Positions 9,031 to 16,418 of a stretch of DNA of 35,291 bases are shown piece by piece. This stretch comes from Streptobacillus canis (GTDB lineage: Bacteria > Fusobacteriota > Fusobacteriia > Fusobacteriales > Leptotrichiaceae): NCBI RefSeq assembly GCF_009733925.1, contig NZ_WOEI01000020.1, forward strand, positions 1 to 35,291, read 5' to 3'. The notes under the pieces were generated by a model. The model was not told the origin of the DNA. It did no database searches and saw only the letters and a program-made list of their open reading frames with translations. A program made the position numbers and the translations under genes. Position 1 is the first letter of the stretch, and the number at the start of each line of letters is the position of its first letter.

Positions 9031-9052
9031 CATTGTATTGACATTGTGTTGA
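9031..9052 (+). promoter_or_regulatory. Tandem 11-bp repeat over the -35 of the toxin-antitoxin pair
   Basis: CATTGTATTGA is followed directly by CATTGTGTTGA, one mismatch in 11. The repeat overlaps a TTGACA -35 (9038-9043), with a weak TTCAAT -10 17 bases further on. Ribbon-helix-helix antitoxins bind repeated half-sites over their own promoter, so this is a candidate autoregulatory operator. Confidence 0.45.
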
Positions 9053-9086
9053 TTTCGTTATTCAATTTTAAAGAGGATGTATTTAA

Positions 9087-9359
9087 ATGTTTACAACAAA
9101 TATAAATATAAGAGTGGATAAGAAAACAAAAGAAAAAGCAGAATATATCTTTTCAAATCTAGGTTTAAATATGTCAACTGCTATTAACATCTTTTTGAGA
9201 ACAAGTATTAGAGAAAATGGAATTCCTTTTCCTTTAAAATTAGATATTCCAAATACTACGACTATTGCAGCTATAGAAGAAGGAAACAAAATTGTTCTTG
9301 ATAAAAATGTTAAAAGTTATAACAACATATCTGATTTAAGAAAAGATTTAGATATATGA
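9087..9359 (+). CDS. RelB/DinJ-family antitoxin
   Basis: A 90-residue protein with an N-terminal ribbon-helix-helix (TNINIRVDKKTKEKAEYIF, then GLNMSTAINIFLRTSI), the hallmark of RelB/DinJ antitoxins. The tail, beginning near GIPFPLKLDIPN, would wrap the toxin. GAGG precedes the ATG. Its TGA stop overlaps the toxin reading frame by 8 bases. It is expected to neutralise the YafQ-like toxin and repress its own promoter, which carries a tandem repeat at 9031-9052. Confidence 0.85.
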   Translation: MFTTNINIRVDKKTKEKAEYIFSNLGLNMSTAINIFLRTSIRENGIPFPLKLDIPNTTTIAAIEEGNKIVLDKNVKSYNNISDLRKDLDI

Positions 9360-9630
9360 AATTAAATTTACAACACAATTTAAAAAATATGTCAAATTAG
9401 TAAAAAAACAAAATAAAAATTTAGATTTAATGTTCGATATAATTGAAAAATTAGCAAACGGAGAAAAAATAGATAAAAAATATAGAGATCACTCTCTATA
9501 TGGTAATTATAAAGGAGTAAGAGAATGTCATCTAGAGCCAGATTTGTTATTATTATATCAATATAAAGAAGAAATTTTAGTATTGTTATTAACAATACTA
9601 GGATCACATTCTGAAATTTTTAATAAGTAA
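9352..9630 (+). CDS. YafQ/RelE-family mRNA interferase toxin with ATA in place of a start codon
   Basis: The frame encodes a complete YafQ-like ribosome-dependent RNase of about 92 residues (YEIKFTTQFKKYVKLVKKQ...). The family catalytic residues are all present: His in RDHSL, His and Asp in ECHLEPDLLL, and the final His in GSHSEIF. The frame is closed by TAG at 9349 and its first codon is ATA at 9352, where homologues begin M-Y-x-I-K-F. No ATG, GTG or TTG follows in frame until ATG 9430, which would remove about a quarter of the protein. Either the start was lost by a G-to-A change at 9354 or ATA is used inefficiently. Confidence 0.8.
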   Translation: MYEIKFTTQFKKYVKLVKKQNKNLDLMFDIIEKLANGEKIDKKYRDHSLYGNYKGVRECHLEPDLLLLYQYKEEILVLLLTILGSHSEIFNK

Positions 9631-9633
9631 AAT

Positions 9634-9669
9634 AAAAGGATTAATTCAATATTTTCAATTAATCCTTTT
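9634..9669. terminator. Bidirectional terminator
   Basis: A 13-bp perfect stem (AAAAGGATTAATT and its complement) with a 10-base loop and T/A runs on both sides. It lies between the toxin gene and the convergent MazG-like gene. Confidence 0.85.
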
Positions 9670-9675
9670 GTTTTA

Positions 9676-9993
9676 TCATCTACTAATATATTCTTTTAAA
9701 TTTATCTTATGATTATATTTTATTGCTGCTTTTTCATCTTTTTTTAGTATAATATCTGTTAAATCTATATTATTAATTGCAGCTATAGCTACAGTATAAT
9801 GTATAATATCAGCAAGCTCTATACCTAACTCTTCAGTTGAAGTTTCACCTTTTTTAAGTCCAGCTCTAATATTTAATACTTCTGCAACTTCACCCATTTC
9901 TTCTACAAGTTTTAGAAATAGGCCCTGTTCTGTTCTTCTATTTTCATAATGTTCAAATAAATATTCTTGTAATTGTTTTATAGTTACTTCCAT
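9676..9993 (-). CDS. MazG-like NTP pyrophosphohydrolase
   Basis: A 105-residue all-alpha nucleotide pyrophosphohydrolase. The Mg-binding motifs are visible: EEMGEVAE (EExxE) and, after the spacer, ELADIIHYTV (ExxD). Single-domain members hydrolyse canonical or damaged NTPs/dNTPs to NMP and pyrophosphate. AAGGAG precedes the ATG. It is the last gene of a minus-strand string (ATPase, TOPRIM, GNAT, MazG), 11 bases after the GNAT. This could be a nucleotide-pool role linked to the defence-like pair upstream, or simply co-transcription. Confidence 0.8.
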   Translation of the reverse strand: MEVTIKQLQEYLFEHYENRRTEQGLFLKLVEEMGEVAEVLNIRAGLKKGETSTEELGIELADIIHYTVAIAAINNIDLTDIILKKDEKAAIKYNHKINLKEYISR

Positions 9994-10004
9994 CTTTAAC
10001 TCCT

Positions 10005-10439
10005 TTATTTTAATTTAAGTATATATCCCATACCTTTATTTCTTTTAGTATACTCTTTAAATCCAAGAGATGTAAATAGTTTTTTAGAATTACTATTAAA
10101 GTCATAAATTTCTTCTACTCCTATTTCAGGATATACGAACTCTTTAGCTCTGTTAATTAAAGTATTTATTACTTTTTTACCTATACCTTTACCCCTATAT
10201 CCTTTTTCTCCTATAACTATAGGAAATTCTGTTTTTGAAAAGATAACATCACCTATATGTTTAAATTCTCCTTCTATTTTATATTCTATGAAATATAGCT
10301 CTCCTACACTATCTAAGTACTTATACATCTTTTCAAGTAAAGCTTCATCATATATTTCTTCATCACCATCTACAAGCCATACAGTTTCTAAATCTTGATA
10401 CCATTTAAGTGCTAAAGAATAATCTGAATGGTATTTCAC
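10005..10439 (-). CDS. GNAT acetyltransferase with a nonsense codon near its original start
   Basis: GNAT-family N-acetyltransferase; acetyl-CoA motif A is GYRGKGIGKKVINTLINRA and the C-terminal YDFNSNSKKLFTSLGFKEY block is typical. The intact part starts at GTG 10439 (VKYHSDYSLALKWYQD). The apparent original start is ATG 10499, preceded by GAGG at proper spacing, 12 bases after the TOPRIM gene. From there the frame reads MSIK-stop-IKQSDILNIDENLRLV and joins the rest, so TGA at codon 5 interrupts it. TGA is a true stop in this genome, so the product is either absent or a shortened form from weak re-initiation. The substrate is unknown. Confidence 0.75.
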   Translation of the reverse strand: MKYHSDYSLALKWYQDLETVWLVDGDEEIYDEALLEKMYKYLDSVGELYFIEYKIEGEFKHIGDVIFSKTEFPIVIGEKGYRGKGIGKKVINTLINRAKEFVYPEIGVEEIYDFNSNSKKLFTSLGFKEYTKRNKGMGYILKLK

Positions 10440-10510
10440 TAATCTTAAATTTTCATCTATGTTTAATATATCTGATTGTTTAATTCATTTAATTGACATG
10501 GGTACCTCAC

Positions 10511-11008
10511 TTAAATTTTAAAATCTTTAAAACCATTAATGTATTTTTTAAATATACCTGTATCATTTCTTGACCAAAATTTCGCTATAGAAAAATTATT
10601 TTTCTCCAATTTATCACAAAATGAATTATCTTGTATTATATGTTTTTTTATATCTATTTTATTTTTTTGATAAAGTTCTTCTATTCTTTTTATTTCCGTA
10701 CTAAAAACTATTTCATCCTCTAAATTTTTTATTTGCGGTACAAAAATTATTTTAGAAATTGTTTTAACTTTTTTTAGCCTTTTTAGATTCTCTTCTAAGA
10801 TATTTATTTCTTGAACATCTGTGTCAAAAACTATAATTAATATTTCTGCATTCAAAGTTCTAATAAATGAATCAGATATTTTTTCATTTACTAAATTTTT
10901 TACCTTAACTTTCCCCGAAAATATATATTTATTCTTCAATTCTTTTATTACTTTTTCTTCTGTTTGTCCCTCAACTATATAATAAATTCTCCCATTATTT
11001 TTTTTCAT
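10511..11008 (-). CDS. TOPRIM-like (RloB/DUF4276-type) protein, partner of the ATPase
   Basis: A 165-residue protein with a TOPRIM-like arrangement: an N-terminal strand ending in YIVEGQTEE (Glu13) and the DxD of IIVFDTDVQE (Asp62, Asp64). Such folds coordinate Mg in nucleases and topoisomerases. The VEGxTE form resembles RloB/DUF4276-type proteins. It overlaps the ATPase gene by 14 bases, indicating tight coupling. ATPase plus TOPRIM pairs occur in phage defence (AbiLi-AbiLii, PARIS AriA-AriB, split OLD), and I infer the same role: the ATPase as sensor, this protein as nuclease effector. It is shorter than AriB-type effectors as I know them, so the exact family is open. Confidence 0.65.
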   Translation of the reverse strand: MKKNNGRIYYIVEGQTEEKVIKELKNKYIFSGKVKVKNLVNEKISDSFIRTLNAEILIIVFDTDVQEINILEENLKRLKKVKTISKIIFVPQIKNLEDEIVFSTEIKRIEELYQKNKIDIKKHIIQDNSFCDKLEKNNFSIAKFWSRNDTGIFKKYINGFKDFKI

Positions 11009-12098
11009 TTAGAATCATCTCACTTAACCCCTCTAATTCCTCTATTAAATCTAAATTTGGCGACATAGAAAATACATCATTTTCGACATAATTTCTTAAT
11101 CTAATATCATTTCTCTTTATATATTCTATTGGATAAATTACTTTAATATTATCATTTTCTTTCTTTAAGAAAGTATATGACTGTAATGGTAAATTCATAT
11201 CCAAAATTTCTTGATTATGCGTAGTAAAGAATAATTGACTATCCTCTTTCAAGTAAGAAATCATTAAACTAAATATCATTTTTTCTAAATCGCTATGAAT
11301 AAAAGTAAATTTTTCATCACAATAAAAAACGGAATTATCTAAACTATTAATTCTAGTTAATAACTCACTAATGCTTATTCCCGCTCTAGTACCACTAGAT
11401 AATTGCTTGTATAAATCTAAATTATCTTCTTTTTGTATAATTACATCATCTTCTCTATCTACAAATTTAATAATATATGCATTTTCAACTTCTTTACTTT
11501 TAATCACATCAACAATAGATGTATCAAGAGACTTAAGAATGTTCTTTAATATTCTTAACTCTATATTTAAGCTCTTTTTTTCTAATTCTGGGAAAGTAAA
11601 ATGCCAACTAAAATTATTTATAGATTCTAATTTATCCATAAATGTATCTGTTGATCTATATTCTATTTTTTTTAGTTTTTTTTCAACTTTTTCATAAGAA
11701 TCATTTTTGGCTATTTTAGCACTATATATATCTAAGTTTAAGTTTCTTGACTCTGTATATTTAATTGTATTATTGAATACAATTCTATACATTCTATTTT
11801 CTACTACAAAATCTATTAGAAAATATGTTGACTTATCTTTAATATTAGTAATATTTTCTAGATTATTTACATCACATTTTCTAATAAAATTAAATATATA
11901 CATCAATGCAAGTCCTAAAGTTGATTTTCCACTCGCATTATTACCCATTATTACATTAACTTTCTTATATCTAAAGTTAGGATAATTTTTTAAATTTTGC
12001 TCCACAGTTGAATTCACTGCTTTTTTAGGAAAAACAAAATCAATTTTGAAGTCATTAAAACTGTAAATATTATCTAATTCTAATTTTAGCACTACCAT
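10995..12098 (-). CDS. AAA/ABC-type ATPase (AAA_15/AAA_21-like), putative defence sensor
   Basis: A 367-residue SMC/ABC-like ATPase. Walker A is GNNASGKST (52-60), the signature is LSSGTRAG (233-240), Walker B is FYCDEKF (258-264) and the switch His is in TTHNQE (292-297). The insert between them is short (about 170 residues) with no long coiled coil, as in OLD/AriA-type proteins rather than RecF or Rad50. AGGAGG precedes the ATG, and a strong promoter lies at 12133-12161. It heads a string followed by the TOPRIM gene (14-base overlap), the GNAT and the MazG-like gene. The defence role is inferred from architecture and pairing. Confidence 0.8.
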   Translation of the reverse strand: MVVLKLELDNIYSFNDFKIDFVFPKKAVNSTVEQNLKNYPNFRYKKVNVIMGNNASGKSTLGLALMYIFNFIRKCDVNNLENITNIKDKSTYFLIDFVVENRMYRIVFNNTIKYTESRNLNLDIYSAKIAKNDSYEKVEKKLKKIEYRSTDTFMDKLESINNFSWHFTFPELEKKSLNIELRILKNILKSLDTSIVDVIKSKEVENAYIIKFVDREDDVIIQKEDNLDLYKQLSSGTRAGISISELLTRINSLDNSVFYCDEKFTFIHSDLEKMIFSLMISYLKEDSQLFFTTHNQEILDMNLPLQSYTFLKKENDNIKVIYPIEYIKRNDIRLRNYVENDVFSMSPNLDLIEELEGLSEMILNEKK

Positions 12099-12132
12099 AT
12101 TTTCCTCCTATTTGTTCCAATATTATGTAATT

Positions 12133-12161
12133 ATGATAACATTTTTTGGGTTTTTTGTCAA
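12133..12161 (-). promoter_or_regulatory. Consensus promoter of the ATPase-TOPRIM string
   Basis: On the minus strand TTGACA (12156-12161), 17 bases, then TATCAT (12133-12138), 34 bases before the ATPase ATG. It is one of the best promoters in the window. Confidence 0.75.
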
Positions 12162-12176
12162 TTTATTGCTTATTAG

Positions 12177-12635
12177 TTACATTTTTTCTACAACTATAAC
12201 ATTATCCACTTTCTTTATTTCTTTAGCAAATCCATTTTTCTTCCAAAATCTTTCTGCTTTAACGTTTACATCTATATATCCAAGCCTAATAGTCTCATAC
12301 CCCATATTATATACAAACTCTTCTAACACCCTTGTAGCTATCCCTTTATTTTGGAAATTCTTATCAATTAATAATAGGCCTATCCATAATACTTCTTTAG
12401 TAGGATATCCTTCCAATAAATCTAGAACACCTACCAATCTTTCTTCTATGAATATTCCTAAAAATTTTTTGTTATTTATATCAAATTCTTCAGGAATCAT
12501 AACCATATCATTAAGTACTGATTCATTACTTGGTTCTGGAGGACAAATTTTAAAATATTCATCATTGCTTTCATATATTCTCAATATTTCATCTGCATCA
12601 TCTTTATTTAATCTTTTCAGTTCTATAATCATCAT
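12177..12635 (-). CDS. GNAT-family N-acetyltransferase
   Basis: A 152-residue acetyltransferase. Motif A reads WIGLLLIDKNFQNKGIATRVLEEF and the C-terminal motif is DVNVKAERFWKKNGF, as in amino-acyl or antibiotic GNATs. AGAAGG lies before two adjacent ATG codons. It sits between the ATPase string and the AlbA_2-type remnant, all on the minus strand, with the ATPase promoter in the gap. The substrate cannot be inferred. Confidence 0.8.
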   Translation of the reverse strand: MMIIELKRLNKDDADEILRIYESNDEYFKICPPEPSNESVLNDMVMIPEEFDINNKKFLGIFIEERLVGVLDLLEGYPTKEVLWIGLLLIDKNFQNKGIATRVLEEFVYNMGYETIRLGYIDVNVKAERFWKKNGFAKEIKKVDNVIVVEKM

Positions 12636-12776
12636 ACCTTCTTTTTTTCTTAACTTTTCTTCATTTTTCTTAACTCTTCCTAATACTATCCGGTTATTTT
12701 ACAAAAACTTCTTCACTGTTCAATCTTCCAGTAAAGAGGTATCTTTAATTTTTATATTTAAAATTTTCTTCTACAC

Positions 12777-13219
12777 CTATTTTTTAAAATCTAATAATTC
12801 ATAATATTGATTTCTATCATTAACCGATGTACCATTCCATTTTAAAACAGATTTTTTTCTAAATCTAGTAATATTTTTCTTGTAAATGTTCTTCCTTTAT
12901 TTATTAAATCACTTACTTCTAATGTTGTTATATTCTCGCCAGTGTTATACATAAAATGGATGATTTTTTTCTCATAATTATTTAAGCTATAATAAACATC
13001 TTGAAATATTTCTTCTATTTTCTTTTCAATTATTAAATGCCTATTTATAATATTATTCTCTAATTTAAGAATAACACTATTACCAGGTTCAGTATATACC
13101 GGTTCTTTTAAAAACATATTATTCATTTCAGAATATATTCTTTTTACACCCTCATTTAGTTCTTTAACCCAACCAAATTCTCTATTAGTACTTTTGTCTC
13201 TCTTATTATCAAATGAAAA
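12777..13219 (-). pseudogene. Remnant of an AlbA_2 (Schlafen-like AAA_4) ATP-binding/HTH protein
   Basis: Only the C-terminal third of a normally much longer protein remains. From about 13219 the frame reads EFGWVKELNEGVKRIYSEM and then LKEPVYTEPGNSVILKLEN. A winged-helix-like stretch follows (TTLEVSDLINKGRTFTRKIL). This matches the C-terminus of AlbA_2/AAA_4 regulators. The frame breaks at a run of seven A/T (12852-12858). One more base would restore the family tail, SVLKWNGTSVNDRNQYYEL, ending at TAG 12777. The N-terminal ATP-binding domain is absent and the fragment abuts the TspO gene. It is a deleted and frameshifted gene; the 94-residue open part (12842-13126) is probably not functional. 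Confidence 0.75.
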
Positions 13220-13231
13220 CTATTATCATTT

Positions 13232-13957
13232 TTATCTATTTTTTACAAAAACTCCTGCTACCATTCCTATAAGTCCTGTAATTACTATTTTTAGCATATT
13301 TGGAATGAAAGTATATGTTATGTATACATCATCTTTAGCATAAATCCCAAATATCGCCCAAGCTATTACTAAAGGTATGGCAAAATTTTTGAAAAGACGT
13401 GTAAGTATAGTAGTTAATAGTAAAACTACAGTTATTCCTAAAATAGTCCAAAAATCAGCGTTATTTTTTAAATGTTCAAAATTAATTTTTACTAAATATG
13501 CATATATATTAACTACAGTTGCTATAGTTATCCAACCTAAATGTAGTCCAAATGCAGTCGATGAAAGAGATATTTTTTCTTTTTTTAATTTATTAACTAT
13601 TAATATTAATGTTAACCAATAAATGACTATTATTACAACTGATAATCCTATCCATCTAAGTCCAAAGAATACATTCCACATAATATTTAATATCATCATG
13701 AACAAAATTATTATCCCTATCGTTCTTTTCATACTCTTTTGTTTATACATCCACACTAATGATAAAAATAGTAGTAAATATATCACTCCCCATATAGAGA
13801 ATGTAAATCCAATAGGTGTAATTGATGTATCATACATATTTGAAACTACTTTTTGAGCCATAAGCCCTGGAAATTTAGATGTTGCAATTAAGTAATTAAT
13901 TATTAATGTAATAAAAAACATTACAATATTTATTTTATTTAAAGTATTCTTTTTCAT
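13232..13957 (-). CDS. TspO/MBR-related multi-spanning membrane protein
   Basis: A 241-residue protein with about seven hydrophobic segments, longer than the five-TM TspO core. The motif TPIGFTFSIWGVIYLLL (about 47-63) and Trp-rich helices (MWNVFFGLRW, HLGWITIATVVNIYAY) place it with the longer tryptophan-rich TspO/MBR-like proteins. A porphyrin or small hydrophobic ligand is known for TspO itself; the ligand here is unknown. It lies 8 bases after an alpha/beta hydrolase gene and is probably the third gene of that operon, from the promoter at 15909-15937. Confidence 0.75.
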   Translation of the reverse strand: MKKNTLNKINIVMFFITLIINYLIATSKFPGLMAQKVVSNMYDTSITPIGFTFSIWGVIYLLLFLSLVWMYKQKSMKRTIGIIILFMMILNIMWNVFFGLRWIGLSVVIIVIYWLTLILIVNKLKKEKISLSSTAFGLHLGWITIATVVNIYAYLVKINFEHLKNNADFWTILGITVVLLLTTILTRLFKNFAIPLVIAWAIFGIYAKDDVYITYTFIPNMLKIVITGLIGMVAGVFVKNR

Positions 13958-13965
13958 TTCTCCTC

Positions 13966-14910
13966 CTATTTTTCTAAAATTTTTGCTATCTTATCTATAG
14001 CTTCCTGTCCTTCTGGTATAGGGAATAATGGATAAACATGATTTAAGTTTTTACCAATAATATATTCAAAATCAATATTTTCTTCTTTTAATTTATCTGC
14101 TAATACTTGAATATCTGGATAAAGTATATCTCTAGTTCCTGTAAATATTGTAAGATTTTTTAAAGCTTTAAGATTTCCATATATTGGACTAAGTTTTGGA
14201 TCTTTTAAATCCGTTCCATTTGCCCATGCTTTTGCTGTAGGTAATGCTGTTTTAGAATTTAACCATGGATCTACTTTTTGATATTTTTCTATTCCTAGAT
14301 TTTCCATAGTTAAATCAACCCAAGGTGACATTACTATTAAACTTTTAGCTTCTTTAAATTTTAATCTATCTAATTCTTGAGCAAGACCTAAAACAAATCC
14401 TCCACCTGCACTATCACCCATCAATACAACATCACTATCTTTTGATATTTTGTTATATAGCTCTAATACTTTTTCATATGCTTCTTTAAAGTCATGCTTA
14501 GGTGCTTTAGGATATACTGGCAATAGAACTTTCGCATCAGTTTGTTCTATCAATTTTTTCACAAACCTAATATGGAATGGATCTACATGATGAAGATAAG
14601 TCCCACCATGTATATATATTACTAGTTCTCCTTTTCCTTCTTTATTAAAGTTTAATACTGGCATATTAGAAAAAGCAAAAGCTTCAATTCCTTCAGGTAA
14701 TATATATGGTTCTTCTTCCATTTCTTTTCTTTCTTTTAACCAAGTTTCCATTTCTTCACTAGACCATTTTCTAATTTTAGTTACTTTTAAATATATTTCA
14801 GCTATAGTTGCTTGCATACTTCTTTCATAATAATATTTTGATGATGTGTAAAGACCTACAAAACCTATAATTAGAAACAGAAGTACAAGTTTAAATAATT
14901 TGTTCATCAT
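13966..14910 (-). CDS. Membrane-anchored alpha/beta hydrolase (HSL/Aes-like esterase), copy 1
   Basis: A 314-residue esterase/lipase of the hormone-sensitive-lipase group. The oxyanion motif is HGG (101-103), the nucleophile elbow GDSAGG (Ser167), and the acid and base are Asp261 (TGTRDILYPD) and His291 (NLNHVYPLF). One N-terminal hydrophobic segment (about 5-22) suggests a membrane anchor or signal. It is clearly paralogous to the adjacent hydrolase: VYPKAPKHDFKEAYEKV is the same in both. It probably cleaves short-chain acyl esters. It shares an operon with the paralogue and the TspO-like gene. Confidence 0.85.
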   Translation of the reverse strand: MMNKLFKLVLLFLIIGFVGLYTSSKYYYERSMQATIAEIYLKVTKIRKWSSEEMETWLKERKEMEEEPYILPEGIEAFAFSNMPVLNFNKEGKGELVIYIHGGTYLHHVDPFHIRFVKKLIEQTDAKVLLPVYPKAPKHDFKEAYEKVLELYNKISKDSDVVLMGDSAGGGFVLGLAQELDRLKFKEAKSLIVMSPWVDLTMENLGIEKYQKVDPWLNSKTALPTAKAWANGTDLKDPKLSPIYGNLKALKNLTIFTGTRDILYPDIQVLADKLKEENIDFEYIIGKNLNHVYPLFPIPEGQEAIDKIAKILEK

Positions 14911-14945
14911 TTTTCTCTTTTCTATCTTTTCTCTCTTAGATTATA

Positions 14946-15878
14946 TCATTTTTTTAATATGTTAACCATATGATTTATAGCAACACTTGCTTCAGGTATA
15001 TTTAAAAATGGATAATCATGTAACATATTTTTTCCTATTAACATATCTACTTCTATATTTTCATCTTTCATCATATTTACTAATTTAAGTATATCAGGAT
15101 AAAGTATATCTCTTTCTCCTGCTATTATTGATATATTATTTAAAACTTTAAGTTTACCATAAATGGGACTAAGTCTTGTATCTTTTAAATTAGTTCCATT
15201 GGCCCAAGACTTTGCCATAGCTAAGCATTTAGATTTTTTTAAATATGGATCTAACTTTTCATATTTTTCTATTTCAGGATTTTCCATAGATAGATCTAAC
15301 CAAGGTGAAATAAGAATTATCTTTTTAGGAACTCTTAATTTAAGTCTATCAATTTCTTGAGCAAGGCCCAAAGTAAATCCTCCACCAGCACTATCTCCAA
15401 GTAAAACTACAGAGTCATCTTTTGCACTTTCAATGTATATTTCTATTACTTTTTCATAGGCTTCTTTAAAGTCATGTTTAGGTGCTTTTGGATAAACAGG
15501 CATAATTACACTAATATCTGTTTTTTTTATTAATTTGTTTAAAAAGTCAAAGTTTTCATGAACAGGATCATACATATATGCTCCACCATGAAGATAAAAT
15601 ACTTTACTGCCTTTACCTTGTGAATTTAAAAATATAACCTTCATATTATTAAATTCTGAAATAGTTAAATTTTCATAATTTTTAGGTAGTTGGTATTCAT
15701 CTTCTTCAATAAGTTTTAATTCATTAATTCTCTTAGTCATTTCTTCTTCTGCAATATTTTCATATTCAATAATTCTATATTTCAGTTCTATTAATAAAGC
15801 TTTTAGGCTTCTCTTAAAATATATTCTTAATAGGAAATATATCACTGATATGAATAATATATATTTAATCATTAACAT
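14946..15878 (-). CDS. Membrane-anchored alpha/beta hydrolase (HSL/Aes-like esterase), copy 2
   Basis: A 310-residue paralogue of the next gene, in tandem. HGG lies at 97-99, Ser163 in GDSAGG, Asp in GERDILYPD near 257 and His in MLHDYPFL near 287, so the triad is complete. The N-terminal hydrophobic segment (about 4-20) again suggests an anchor. It ends in TGA, which supports use of the standard code. It is the first gene of the hydrolase-hydrolase-TspO operon, with a promoter 31 bases upstream. Two intact copies suggest different substrates or dosage rather than decay. Confidence 0.85.
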   Translation of the reverse strand: MLMIKYILFISVIYFLLRIYFKRSLKALLIELKYRIIEYENIAEEEMTKRINELKLIEEDEYQLPKNYENLTISEFNNMKVIFLNSQGKGSKVFYLHGGAYMYDPVHENFDFLNKLIKKTDISVIMPVYPKAPKHDFKEAYEKVIEIYIESAKDDSVVLLGDSAGGGFTLGLAQEIDRLKLRVPKKIILISPWLDLSMENPEIEKYEKLDPYLKKSKCLAMAKSWANGTNLKDTRLSPIYGKLKVLNNISIIAGERDILYPDILKLVNMMKDENIEVDMLIGKNMLHDYPFLNIPEASVAINHMVNILKK

Positions 15879-15908
15879 CTTAGTTCTCTTTTCTATGGGG
15901 ATATATAT

Positions 15909-15937
15909 ATTATACCTTAAAAAATGATAATTGTTGA
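15909..15937 (-). promoter_or_regulatory. Promoter of the hydrolase-TspO operon
   Basis: On the minus strand TCAACA (15932-15937), 17 bases, then TATAAT (15909-15914), shortly upstream of the first hydrolase. Confidence 0.6.
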
Positions 15938-15944
15938 TATATTT

Positions 15945-15971
15945 AAAAAAGTAGATAAATTTATTATCTAC
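15945..15971 (-). terminator. Terminator after the Abi_2 fragment
   Basis: An 8-bp stem GTAGATAA/TTATCTAC with a 5-base loop, followed by six T on the minus strand. It lies 28 bases after the Abi_2 stop. Confidence 0.7.
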
Positions 15972-15998
15972 TCTTCTAAATTAATATATTTTTCATAA

Positions 15999-16400
15999 TT
16001 AAAAATTTAATTGTTGAATTCTATCCAATAAATTTGAAGGATAATTATATGCTAATAAATATTTTTTACTTTGTAATAAATTATTAGTAAGTAGTGTCTC
16101 TAATCCCCTTGTATAAGAAATAAGATACGCCAATTTTGTCTTAAAACTATTTTCTACATATATACTAAACAATGACAAAATATTTTGAAATTTTTTATCA
16201 AAAATAATAAATTGATACAAATCAAGCAAAGTTATATTTTCACTCATATTATTATGTAATTCTTTATAACCATTTGCCAAATCATATATTTTTAATATAT
16301 CTATTTCTAATTTTTTATCATCACAATCTTTAATATTGTAATCATTTTTTATTTTCTTTAACTGTTCTTCGTAAGTTAAAAATGGTTTATCTACTCCCAT
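15999..16400 (-). CDS. Truncated Abi_2 family (AbiD/AbiF-like) protein
   Basis: 133 residues matching the N-terminal part of Abi_2 abortive-infection proteins: KPFLTYEEQLKKIK at the start and the helix around LYQFIIFDKKFQNILSLF followed by IYVENSFKTKLAYLI. Full-length members have about 300 residues, and the C-terminal half, where I would expect a HEPN-type RxxxxH motif, is absent. The gene has a good ribosome site (GGGAGAGGGG), an ATG, a terminator, and a structured RNA directly upstream. It may be a dead remnant or a retained small protein. Low sequence complexity limits certainty on the family. Confidence 0.6.
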   Translation of the reverse strand: MGVDKPFLTYEEQLKKIKNDYNIKDCDDKKLEIDILKIYDLANGYKELHNNMSENITLLDLYQFIIFDKKFQNILSLFSIYVENSFKTKLAYLISYTRGLETLLTNNLLQSKKYLLAYNYPSNLLDRIQQLNF

Positions 16401-16418
16401 ACTTTATCCCCTCTCCCT

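Noticed and set aside
9083..9607. Minus-strand frames opposite the toxin-antitoxin genes (68 and 71 residues)
   Set aside because: Hydrophobic shadow frames of the RelB- and YafQ-like genes, with no ribosome site and no family signal.
12112..12804. 230-residue plus-strand frame
   Set aside because: Antisense to the GNAT gene and the ATPase promoter; Phe/Ser/Leu-rich text typical of the reverse strand of AT-rich genes.
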